Part shown: positions 1-5,229 of the stretch, piece by piece | Numbering within the stretch: the stretch's first letter is position 1 | Layout of the letters: each line of letters opens with the position of its first letter | Source: Planctomycetota bacterium | Lineage (GTDB): Bacteria; Planctomycetota; B129-G9 | DNA: 5,302 bases | Reading direction: 5' to 3' | NCBI GenBank assembly: GCA_030607235.1 | Contig: JAUWEX010000110.1 | Span: 1 to 5,302 of the forward strand | Notes under the pieces: generated by a model | The model's input: the letters and a program-made list of their open reading frames with translations, nothing else | What the model was told of the DNA's origin: nothing | The model's database searches: none | Made by a program: the position numbers and the translations under genes

Positions 1-240
1 GCCGAAAATTTCGACGACCCGGCCGTACGGCAGGCCCTTGCCGCCGAGCGCGATGTCGAGCGAATACGCGCCGGTGGAGATGCCCTCACGAACGACGTTG
101 TAATGGTCGACCAGACGCATGATCGCGCCGTTGCCGAATTGCTTCTCTATCTGCGAAAGCGCCATATCCAGCGCGTCCGCCTTGTTTTTTCCGGCATCGG
201 CAATTGTTTTTTTATCGGCGTCTGTCTTTTTCTTTGCCAT
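1..240 (-). CDS. recA: RecA recombinase, N-terminal 80 residues (partial, runs off the window)
   Basis: RecA forms ATP-dependent filaments on single-stranded DNA, drives homologous strand exchange, and in SOS-proficient bacteria activates LexA self-cleavage. The visible part begins [12 protein letters not shown] and has the classic N-terminal helix segment ([20 protein letters not shown], residues 22-41). It continues through [20 protein letters not shown] and ends at VVEIFG, the point where the Walker A loop (GPESSGKT in the family) would start. The catalytic core is therefore outside the window. The ATG at 240-238 is chosen because the family N-terminus fits and a strong GAGGAG ribosome binding site lies 6 nt upstream. 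It is the last visible gene of the minus-strand cluster, 73 nt after the zinc-ribbon protein gene. The identification is near certain from the N-terminal sequence. No frameshift or odd residue is seen in the visible part. Confidence 0.97.
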   Translation of the reverse strand, partial: MAKKKTDADKKTIADAGKNKADALDMALSQIEKQFGNGAIMRLVDHYNVVREGISTGAYSLDIALGGKGLPYGRVVEIFG

Positions 241-246
241 TATCGA

Positions 247-252
247 CTCCTC
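247..252 (-). promoter_or_regulatory. recA ribosome binding site
   Basis: GAGGAG on the minus strand, separated from the recA ATG by 6 nt. It is a strong Shine-Dalgarno match and fixes the start at 240. Confidence 0.85.
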
Positions 253-313
253 GAATGATTCTGAATTTCAAATCAAAAAATAATTTCTTTAATTGCACTT
301 CAACTCGACTCGG
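253..313 (-). promoter_or_regulatory. AT-rich spacer upstream of recA; possible internal promoter and operator-like inverted repeat
   Basis: This spacer between the zinc-ribbon gene and recA is markedly AT-rich compared with the genes around it, as promoters often are. On the minus strand a weak promoter can be drawn: TTGAAG (303-298), a 15-nt spacer, then TATTTT (282-277). The spacer is short, so the match is poor. An imperfect inverted repeat, GATT-c-TGAA-t-TTCA-AATC, covers 257-274. Its one-base centre suits a protein-binding site better than an RNA hairpin. No E. coli-type LexA box (CTGT-N8-ACAG) and no Bacillus-type box (GAAC-N4-GTTC) is present. SOS control therefore cannot be read from this spacer, though some lineages use other motifs. 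Confidence 0.3.
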
Positions 314-790
314 TTATGTCCACATGTTTGTCGCAAGATTGAACCTCACCCAGGCATACGACAACGCGAGCATAATGATTATGCCAGATGTTATCATAGC
401 TGCCTGTTTTTCCAAATCGTTGCCGTTGACGATCAATACCGACAGGCTCAGGGACACTACGATCAAACCCAACGCACCCAAAACCACGCCCATGATTCCT
501 ATAACGGCACCAGCAAATATGGACGCTACCATTATCAAAAAACCTATCACAAACCCGATCCTGCCGAACTTCGGATCAAGTCTTGAGATCAGCAATTCAA
601 GCGATTCCATGATCGGTGCGCGATCGCCGATTACCGGGCGATCGTCGTGGGCGGGCGCGGCATCGGACTGTGAGGCGGCAGGCACGTCGAGGGCCTCGTT
701 ACAGCCGGGACAGCGGGCCTTTTTGCCTGCGAACGAGTCGGGCACGGACAACCGCTTGGAGCATTTCGGGCAATTAAATTGAATCGGCAT
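314..790 (-). CDS. Small zinc-ribbon membrane protein of unknown function (158 aa)
   Basis: The N-terminus is a treble-clef or zinc-ribbon type metal site with two CxxC pairs, C7-P-K-C10 and C27-P-G-C30, separated by a basic stretch. It resembles the MJ0042-type finger found at the start of many Planctomycetota proteins. Residues 35-65 are a polar, Asp/Ala/Pro-rich linker. From about residue 77 the chain is strongly hydrophobic: 77-121 probably makes two membrane segments, and about 131-147 a third. A short hydrophilic loop (NGNDLEKQ, 122-129) lies between them. The ribbon is probably cytoplasmic, but topology is not proven. The start ATG at 790-788 has AGGAG 7 nt upstream. The gene begins 31 nt after thpR and ends 73 nt before recA on the same strand, so it is probably co-transcribed with thpR. 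Function is not recognised. The coding call is strong, because the CxxC pairs and membrane segments are too ordered for a chance frame. Confidence 0.85.
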   Translation of the reverse strand: MPIQFNCPKCSKRLSVPDSFAGKKARCPGCNEALDVPAASQSDAAPAHDDRPVIGDRAPIMESLELLISRLDPKFGRIGFVIGFLIMVASIFAGAVIGIMGVVLGALGLIVVSLSLSVLIVNGNDLEKQAAMITSGIIIMLALSYAWVRFNLATNMWT

Positions 791-821
791 TTTTTCTCTC
801 CTGAAACGAACTCATCGGAAA

Positions 822-1379
822 TCAGAGCAATTGCCAGCGGCCCAGCGGCGTGTAACAGAGGCCATCGGGCGTAAGATCGCTCATCATTACCACTATCGAG
901 CCGGCGTTCTGCATCCCAAAACGCTGACCGCGGTTTTTGCGAATTATCTCGAGCAACGCGTCGGTGTTCCGGGGGCCGCGGACACGGCCGATCGTCAGGT
1001 GCGGGACGAATTTTTTGCGGTCCTGCTTCTGAACGTAATCGCGCAGCGCGGCGCTGATCTCGGCCTGAAGTTTTTCGAGCGCGCCGCGGTGCTCCTGTAC
1101 CCCGCACCACAACACCCTCGGCACGCCCTCGGCGGGAAACGCGCCGATGCCTTCGACGCTGAAACGAAAATCTTTGGTCGAGCGCGCAATCTTCTCCACC
1201 GCCGCGCAGACCTCGGCGATTCGCCGCTCATGTACCTCGCCGAGAAACTGCAGGGTCAGGTGAACGTTGTGCTCGTTGACCCAGCGCACGTTCGCCCCGG
1301 CCTCTGAGAGCATACCATACAACAGTGACATATTTCGCCGGACTTTGTCGCAAATTTCGATACACACGAAAGTCCGCAT
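822..1379 (-). CDS. thpR: RNA 2',3'-cyclic phosphodiesterase (2H family, ThpR/LigT)
   Basis: A 185-residue protein of the 2H phosphoesterase superfamily. It hydrolyses RNA 2',3'-cyclic phosphate ends to 2'-phosphate, and family members can also join tRNA halves by a 2'-5' linkage in vitro. Both catalytic HxTx motifs are visible, HLTL at residues 40-43 and HLTI at 127-130. They give H40/T42 and H127/T129, with the spacing usual for the family. The opening MRTFVCIEI and the segment VRWVNEHNVHLTLQFLGEV are typical of ThpR, and the length matches full-length members. The start ATG at 1379 lies one base after the kinase stop (TGA-C-ATG), with GAGG at 1393-1390 inside the kinase's last codons as a likely ribosome binding site. 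This indicates translational coupling. Close linkage to recA recalls the cinA-ligT-recA operon of Deinococcus. The cellular substrate is not known for most bacteria. Confidence 0.93.
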   Translation of the reverse strand: MRTFVCIEICDKVRRNMSLLYGMLSEAGANVRWVNEHNVHLTLQFLGEVHERRIAEVCAAVEKIARSTKDFRFSVEGIGAFPAEGVPRVLWCGVQEHRGALEKLQAEISAALRDYVQKQDRKKFVPHLTIGRVRGPRNTDALLEIIRKNRGQRFGMQNAGSIVVMMSDLTPDGLCYTPLGRWQLL

Positions 1380-1380
1380 G

Positions 1381-2289
1381 TCAGTCCAGCCTCATCATCT
1401 CGACGAATTCGCAGCAACGCGATTCGATATCGTCGATGCTGATCTTTTTGAGCCGCTCCAGACTGAAGTCCTCGACGTTGAACGAGGCGGTGATGCTGCC
1501 GTAGAGCAACGCGCGCTTCATGTTGTCGAACGAGAGGTCACCGGTGCGCACCAAGTGGCCCATCATGCCGCCGCCGAAGGTGTCGCCCGCGCCGGTCGGG
1601 TCGAAAACGTGCTCCAGCGGGTAGGCGGGTATCGCGAAGACGTGTTCGCCGGTCAGCAGCAGCGCGCCGTGTTCGCCTTTTTTGATGACTACGTGATCGG
1701 GGCCCATTTTCTGGATGCGCCGTCCGGCCGCGACAAGCGTCGGACAGGCGGTGTCGGTCAAAAGCCGCGCTTCCTCTTCATTGAGGACGACGCCGTCGAC
1801 TTTTTTGAGCAGTTCGGTCAACCCTGCGCACTGGGTTTCGATCCACAGTTTCATCGTGTCGCAAAAAACGAGTTTTGCGTGCGGCATCTGGTCGAGCACG
1901 TGTATCTGAAGCGAGGGCTGGGCATTGGCGAGAAAGATATATTCGCTGTCGCGGTATTTTTCGGGCACGGTCGGGTTGTACTCACCGAGCACGTTCTGGT
2001 CGACCTGCAAGGTATCGCGGCGGTCCATGTTTCCGTGGTATTTGCCGTGCCAGAAGAATGTCTTGCCGGGCATTTTTTCGATGCCGGCGGTATCCACACC
2101 ATGATTGGCAAAAACGTCGATGGTTTCCTGCGGGAAATCCTCGCCGACCGGCCCCATCAGGCGCGTGTCGGTAAAAAACGCCGCCGCGTACGAGAGATAC
2201 GAGGCCGAGCCGCCCAGCACGCGCTGGGCGCTGCCGTGCGGGGTCTCAATTGAATCGAACGCGATCGATCCGACTACGAGTAACGACAT
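1381..2289 (-). CDS. PfkB/ribokinase-family carbohydrate (or nucleoside) kinase
   Basis: A 302-residue, full-length PfkB-family kinase that transfers the ATP gamma-phosphate to a sugar or nucleoside hydroxyl in the cytoplasm. Visible marks are the N-terminal strand MSLLVVGSIAFDS, the substrate-side GG motif at 26-27 (LGGSASY), and N170-EEE matching the family NxxE motif for the metal and phosphate. The signature DPTGAGDTFGGG starts at 230, with D236 as the catalytic base and GAGD forming the anion hole. The substrate cannot be read from the sequence. Residues 75-105 (GKTFFWHGKYHGNMDRRDT) form the lid region and look like a distinct conserved subfamily usually annotated only as 'sugar kinase'. 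The ATG at 2289 follows gltX by 9 nt, with its ribosome binding site overlapping the gltX stop. Its stop is one base before thpR. The gene position suggests a housekeeping rather than catabolic role, which is inference. Confidence 0.92.
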   Translation of the reverse strand: MSLLVVGSIAFDSIETPHGSAQRVLGGSASYLSYAAAFFTDTRLMGPVGEDFPQETIDVFANHGVDTAGIEKMPGKTFFWHGKYHGNMDRRDTLQVDQNVLGEYNPTVPEKYRDSEYIFLANAQPSLQIHVLDQMPHAKLVFCDTMKLWIETQCAGLTELLKKVDGVVLNEEEARLLTDTACPTLVAAGRRIQKMGPDHVVIKKGEHGALLLTGEHVFAIPAYPLEHVFDPTGAGDTFGGGMMGHLVRTGDLSFDNMKRALLYGSITASFNVEDFSLERLKKISIDDIESRCCEFVEMMRLD

Positions 2290-2295
2290 AACCGC

Positions 2296-2301
2296 CCCTT
2301 A
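2296..2301 (-). promoter_or_regulatory. Kinase ribosome binding site overlapping the gltX stop codon
   Basis: On the minus strand the gltX TAA runs directly into GGGG. The AAGGGG Shine-Dalgarno match therefore shares two bases with the stop codon and sits 6 nt before the kinase ATG at 2289. Ribosomes ending gltX finish on top of the next initiation site, which predicts coupled translation. Confidence 0.7.
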
Positions 2302-3624
2302 AATGATGTTCAATGCGTTTTTGATGCGTTTGAGTGCGCGCGCGCGGCCCATAAGCGCAACGGTTTCGTAGATGCCCGGGCTTACGGCGTCGCCGGTAAC
2401 GGCTACGCGCAGCGGCTGGGCGACTTTGCCGAAGCCGACCTCGTGTTTGGCGGCGACTTCGCGCAAAACACGCTCGATGGACTCCTCGTCGAAGTTCTCC
2501 AGCACCTCCATCGCCTCCAACGTCTCAGCGAGTATTTCCCTGGCGTCGCCCTTGCGCAGGTGCTTGTTGAGCGCCTTTTCGGAATATTCGATTTCGTCGT
2601 CGAGGAAGTATTTCGCCTTTTCGCAAAACTCGGCGAGCAGCGAGATGCTGTCCTGATAGAGCGCAACGACCTCGACCAGCCATTTGCGATCGAACTTTTC
2701 CACGTCGTAGCCCGCCGCGGCGATAAACGGCAGGAGTAGTTCGAGCAGGTCTTCGGGCTTGTAGGAGCGGATATATTTTCCGTTCATCCAGACCAGTTTT
2801 TCGCCGTTCATCTGCGAGTTGGTCTTGACGACGCGCTCCAGTGTGAAGCATTTGACGATTTCGTCGATGCCCATGATTTCTGAATCGTCGCCGGGGGACC
2901 AGCCGATGAGCATCAGGAAGTTGACCAGTGTCTGCGGCAGATAGCCGGCCTTGCGGAAGTCTTCGATGCTGGAATAGATGTGGAACTGGCTGTAGTCGCG
3001 GCGTTTCGAGAGTTTTTTTCCGTCGGGGCCCATCAGCAACGGAAAGTGCGCCCATTGCGGCGGTTCCCAGCCGAGAGCGCGGTAGACGGCCATCTGTTTG
3101 GAGACGTTGGAGAAGTGCTCCAAGCCGCGAATGACGTGGCTGATGCGCATGTCGTGGTCGTCGATGACGACGGCGAAGTTGTACGTGGGCCAGCCGTCGG
3201 ATTTGCGAATTACCAGATCGTCGAGCAGGCCCATATCCCAGCCGCTGTCGCCCAGGATGATGTCGGTGTACTCCATACGGCCCTCGGGCATGCGCAGGCG
3301 CACGCAGTCGCCCTTTTCGGGGTCGTTGTCTATATAGGCCTTGTCCTGTTTGATCAGGTCGTCGATGATTTCATTGTAGCGGTCGAGGCGCTGCGACTGG
3401 TAATACGGGCCTTCGTCGAAATCGATGCCCAGCCAGGCCAGGCCATCGACGATGCTCTCCAGTGCGCCTTCGATGTTGCGCTTGGCGTCGGTGTCTTCGA
3501 TGCGCAGGATCATCTTGCCGCCGCAGTGGCGGGCGAAAATCCAGTTGTACATTGCGGCGCGGGCCACGCCGATGTGGCAGATGCCGGTCGGCGAGGGCGC
3601 GATTCTTACGCGTACTTCGGTCAT
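2299..3624 (-). CDS. gltX: Glutamyl-tRNA synthetase, compact form lacking a segment of the connective region
   Basis: This class I aminoacyl-tRNA synthetase charges tRNA-Glu with glutamate using ATP. Numbered from the chosen ATG at 3624 (441 aa), it shows APSPTG at 9-14, the HIGH-type motif HIGV at 17-20, and RIEDTD at 41-46 in the glutamate site. SDGWPTYNFAVVIDD lies at 142-156, VIRGLEH at 164-170 and the KMSKS-type loop KLSKR at 204-208. The C-terminal alpha-helical anticodon domain ends in PLRVAVTGDAVSPGIYE (404-420), as in bacterial GluRS, so this is not the shorter GluQ-RS. The frame stays open to an ATG at 3675, but the extra 17 residues do not fit the family and AAGGA lies 7 nt before 3624. 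Between AY (97-98) and CVRLRMPEG (107-115) only about nine residues occur. Typical enzymes have about forty there, including the zinc-binding Cys region in E. coli-like forms. It is the first gene of the cluster. Confidence 0.95.
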   Translation of the reverse strand: MTEVRVRIAPSPTGICHIGVARAAMYNWIFARHCGGKMILRIEDTDAKRNIEGALESIVDGLAWLGIDFDEGPYYQSQRLDRYNEIIDDLIKQDKAYIDNDPEKGDCVRLRMPEGRMEYTDIILGDSGWDMGLLDDLVIRKSDGWPTYNFAVVIDDHDMRISHVIRGLEHFSNVSKQMAVYRALGWEPPQWAHFPLLMGPDGKKLSKRRDYSQFHIYSSIEDFRKAGYLPQTLVNFLMLIGWSPGDDSEIMGIDEIVKCFTLERVVKTNSQMNGEKLVWMNGKYIRSYKPEDLLELLLPFIAAAGYDVEKFDRKWLVEVVALYQDSISLLAEFCEKAKYFLDDEIEYSEKALNKHLRKGDAREILAETLEAMEVLENFDEESIERVLREVAAKHEVGFGKVAQPLRVAVTGDAVSPGIYETVALMGRARALKRIKNALNII

Positions 3625-3631
3625 ATTGTCG

Positions 3632-3636
3632 TCCTT
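3632..3636 (-). promoter_or_regulatory. gltX ribosome binding site that decides the start
   Basis: AAGGA on the minus strand, 7 nt before the ATG at 3624. It supports the shorter start over the upstream in-frame ATG at 3675. Confidence 0.75.
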
Positions 3637-3639
3637 ATT

Positions 3640-3645
3640 ATTATA
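3640..3645 (-). promoter_or_regulatory. Perfect -10-like hexamer TATAAT close to the gltX start
   Basis: TATAAT on the minus strand, ending 15 nt before the gltX ATG. The best -35 at 17 nt spacing is only TTCTCC (3 of 6). A start site about 7 nt downstream would fall inside the AAGGA ribosome binding site and leave a leader of about 9 nt. It is either a promoter for a nearly leaderless transcript or a chance match. Confidence 0.25.
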
Positions 3646-3678
3646 CGGTAGTCTTGAATCAGGAGAAAATATCATACT

Positions 3679-3714
3679 CCCCCCCTCCAGTCAAGGCGGG
3701 CGGGGACACCCCGC
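3679..3714. repeat. Overlapping GC-rich inverted repeats
   Basis: Two stems share the central G-rich arm. The first pairs 3679-3688 (seven C, then TCC) with 3695-3704, giving 8 G-C pairs in 10 positions around the loop AGTCAA. The second is a perfect six-base stem, GCGGGG (3700-3705) with CCCCGC (3709-3714), around the loop ACA. The two stems are mutually exclusive. No T-run follows on either strand, so an intrinsic terminator is unlikely. They look like a REP-type palindrome. Confidence 0.55.
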
Positions 3715-3749
3715 TGCAAATAGGGAAGTAACCACTTATTCCAATACTC

Positions 3750-3790
3750 GCGCCCTGCTTTTTGCCTGACGGCAAAAAGAGGCCGGGCGC
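3750..3790. repeat. Perfect 9-bp inverted repeat with an outer 6-bp extension
   Basis: CTTTTTGCC (3758-3766) pairs perfectly with GGCAAAAAG (3771-3779) around a TGAC loop. Outside it, GCGCCC (3750-3755) pairs perfectly with GGGCGC (3785-3790) across a small asymmetric internal loop (TG against AGGCC). The T-run is on the 5' arm and the A-run on the 3' arm on both strands, the reverse of an intrinsic terminator. The structure therefore fits a dispersed repeat or MITE end better than a terminator. Confidence 0.6.
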
Positions 3791-3838
3791 TGCCGCTCAC
3801 TGACAATTTGGGCAAGTTTGCTGTGTTGTTGATGGTCT

Positions 3839-3857
3839 CCCGCACAGGCGGGCAGGG
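3839..3857. repeat. Small palindrome and second copy of the GGCGGGC-n-GGG word
   Basis: CCCGC (3839-3843) pairs with GCGGG (3848-3852) around ACAG. The word GGCGGGCAGGG at 3847-3857 repeats GGCGGGCGGGG at 3695-3705 with 10 of 11 bases identical, 152 bases apart in the same orientation. Confidence 0.45.
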
Positions 3858-3867
3858 AATTGAATCG

Positions 3868-3896
3868 TTGATTTTGGGAAACAAACTGCTTATGAT
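3868..3896 (+). promoter_or_regulatory. Sigma-70-like promoter of the ankyrin-repeat gene
   Basis: TTGATT (-35, 3868-3873), a spacer of exactly 17 nt, and TATGAT (-10, 3891-3896). The -35 matches the consensus at 4 of 6 positions and the -10 at 5 of 6. Transcription would start near 3903 and give a leader of roughly 43 nt. The related words AATCG-TTGATT (3863-3873) and AATCGAG-TTGATT (3901-3913) lie over the -35 and over the predicted start, and could be paired regulator sites. The promoter call rests only on consensus and placement. Confidence 0.55.
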
Positions 3897-3933
3897 TTCC
3901 AATCGAGTTGATTGAGAAGTTTCGTTTTTAATC

Positions 3934-3937
3934 GGAG
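3934..3937 (+). promoter_or_regulatory. Ribosome binding site of the ankyrin-repeat gene
   Basis: GGAG, 8 nt before the ATG at 3946. It supports this start, as does the signal-peptide sequence that immediately follows. Confidence 0.75.
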
Positions 3938-3945
3938 ATAGCAGA

Positions 3946-5229
3946 ATGAGTAGAAAATCAGTCCTCACGGTCGCAACGTTCGTGATTGTTATGGTCGCCT
4001 GCCACATTGATCGGGCATTTGCGCAATTTGGCCCGAGCATGCCCAGGCCCGCTCCCAGGAAAAAAGTCGATCCCGTATTGGAACGACAAACCCAGGCCAT
4101 ACTCAATGCCGCAAAAGATGGGAACTGGGCACTCGTCAAACAAATGTTGCGCACCAATCCCAAACTTGCTACTGCAAAGACCTCAAGCAGCCTGCACGGC
4201 AAGGCGAAAAAAAACGGCGTGTCGCTGTTGCACATGGCCGCGGCAGACGGCAACAACAAGATAGCGACTTTGCTGCTGTCAAAGGACGCCGACATAAACG
4301 CGGAAGACAACGGCGGATGGACGCCGATTTTTCACGCCGCGGATGCGGGTCAGGCCGGGATGGTTAAATACCTGATCGGACGGGGAGCAAAGATCGACGA
4401 CAGGAAAAATACTTCGCTCATTCTTGTTGCGGTTCAATCGGGCGATCGTAAGACTATCCGAATTTTGAAAAATGCGGGCGCATCAGGAGGATCGCCCGTA
4501 CTCGATGCGATAATCAATGAAAATGCGAAAACCCTGCGAAAATTGCTGGCCGACAATCCGTCCCGAGTACAACAGTTTGTTCCTTATTTGCAATCAAAAC
4601 CACTGCACTGGGCGGTTCTGGTCGGCGACGAAGAACTCGTTCGGATACTGCTCGACTACGATGCGAATCCGAATCCACGTGTCCGACAAATGCGCTCGCC
4701 TTTGTCTCTTGCGGTACAAAGGGGCAACATAAATATCGCCAGGATACTGTTGCAAAAAGACGCTTCCGTGCTTTTGTCTCCCGACATAATCAGGCTCGCC
4801 CTCGAAAGCGGCAACGTGGAGATGGTCGAATTCCTTATCGGAAAAGGTGCCGACGTTACCGACACCAAACTGCACCGCAATTCACTGCTTATTTTTTGCG
4901 GCAGCGTAGAGGTCGCTAAACTGCTCATCGAAAAAGGACTCAAAGTCAACGAACAGACCAAAAACGGCTGGACCCCTCTTCACGCGGCAACGCAACGCGG
5001 CAACAAGGAACTCGTCCTGTTCCTGATAGACCGGGGCGCAAAGACGAAATTCCCTCCCGGCACAAACACTCCGCTCCATATTGCCGCAAATGCCGGCAAC
5101 CTCGAAATCGTCAAGATACTCCTCGCAAAGGATGCCGATATAAACGCAATCGATAAGAAAAAAACCACGCCTTTATTCTCGGCGCTGCACGGCAGAAAAA
5201 ACAAAGTAGTCGCAGAAAGGCCGGCTTAG
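3946..5229 (+). CDS. Exported ankyrin-repeat protein, C-terminus ends in mid-repeat
   Basis: A 427-residue protein built almost wholly of ankyrin repeats, helix-turn-helix units that bind other proteins. It opens with an export signal: basic SRK at 2-4, a hydrophobic core at 6-18, and a likely signal-peptidase site after AFA (24-26). MVAC at 16-19 is a weak alternative lipobox. A Pro/Lys-rich linker follows. Repeats start near residues 48, 91, 124, 155, 183, 217, 250, 279, 312, 341 and 374. The clearest are GWTPLHAATQRGNKELVLFL (341-360) and NTPLHIAANAGNLEIVKILL (374-393). Repeat 9 (312-337) is about four or five residues short. A twelfth begins at TTPLFSALHGRKNKVVAE (407-424) but ends at RPA-stop where its second helix should follow, suggesting truncation or frameshift. 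Base composition looks AT-richer than the operon genes. Probable location is the periplasm, with an unknown partner. Confidence 0.9.
   Translation: MSRKSVLTVATFVIVMVACHIDRAFAQFGPSMPRPAPRKKVDPVLERQTQAILNAAKDGNWALVKQMLRTNPKLATAKTSSSLHGKAKKNGVSLLHMAAADGNNKIATLLLSKDADINAEDNGGWTPIFHAADAGQAGMVKYLIGRGAKIDDRKNTSLILVAVQSGDRKTIRILKNAGASGGSPVLDAIINENAKTLRKLLADNPSRVQQFVPYLQSKPLHWAVLVGDEELVRILLDYDANPNPRVRQMRSPLSLAVQRGNINIARILLQKDASVLLSPDIIRLALESGNVEMVEFLIGKGADVTDTKLHRNSLLIFCGSVEVAKLLIEKGLKVNEQTKNGWTPLHAATQRGNKELVLFLIDRGAKTKFPPGTNTPLHIAANAGNLEIVKILLAKDADINAIDKKKTTPLFSALHGRKNKVVAERPA

Larger units (their letters stand above)
3625..3945. other. Divergent intergenic region between gltX and the ankyrin gene
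   Basis: This region of 321 bases has no convincing gene. The half near gltX (about 3679-3857) contains several short GC-rich palindromes and a repeated GGCGGGC-n-GGG word. The half near the ankyrin gene (about 3860-3945) is AT-richer and holds its promoter and ribosome binding site. Because the flanking genes point away from each other, the hairpins cannot be terminators for either. Confidence 0.8.

Noticed and set aside
204..782. Plus-strand open frame opposite the zinc-ribbon gene and the start of recA
   Set aside because: It spans two genes on the other strand that have good ribosome binding sites and recognisable features, and it shows no family motif of its own.
1267..2253. Long plus-strand open frame opposite the kinase gene (328 codons)
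   Set aside because: It is the antisense shadow of a clear PfkB kinase carrying the DPTGAGD signature. The shadow protein shows no family motif.
2980..3651. Long plus-strand open frame opposite gltX
   Set aside because: It is the antisense of GluRS, which has unambiguous HIGV, RIEDTD and KLSKR motifs. The shadow shows only compositional bias.
3625..3675. N-terminal extension of GluRS to the ATG at 3675
   Set aside because: The extra 17 residues (MIFSPDSRLPYNNKDDN) do not fit the family, whose motif APSPTG normally begins within about ten residues of the start. AAGGA sits correctly before 3624.
3758..3779. Perfect hairpin as an intrinsic terminator
   Set aside because: The T-run lies on the 5' arm and the A-run on the 3' arm on both strands, with no T-tract after the stem. 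Both flanking genes also point away from it.
3625..3945. tRNA, riboswitch or T-box leader upstream of gltX
   Set aside because: No cloverleaf, no T-box-like TGGNACCGCG sequence and no terminator/antiterminator pair in the correct orientation can be seen.
3672..4310. Minus-strand 212-codon frame over the palindrome region and the ankyrin N-terminus
   Set aside because: It is antisense to the ankyrin repeats and runs through the palindrome cluster. It has no motif and conflicts with the promoter and ribosome binding site at 3868-3937.
4892..4897. Run of six T as a frameshift site in the ankyrin gene
   Set aside because: Ankyrin repeats continue in the same frame on both sides, so no shift is needed. 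The repeat is merely short.
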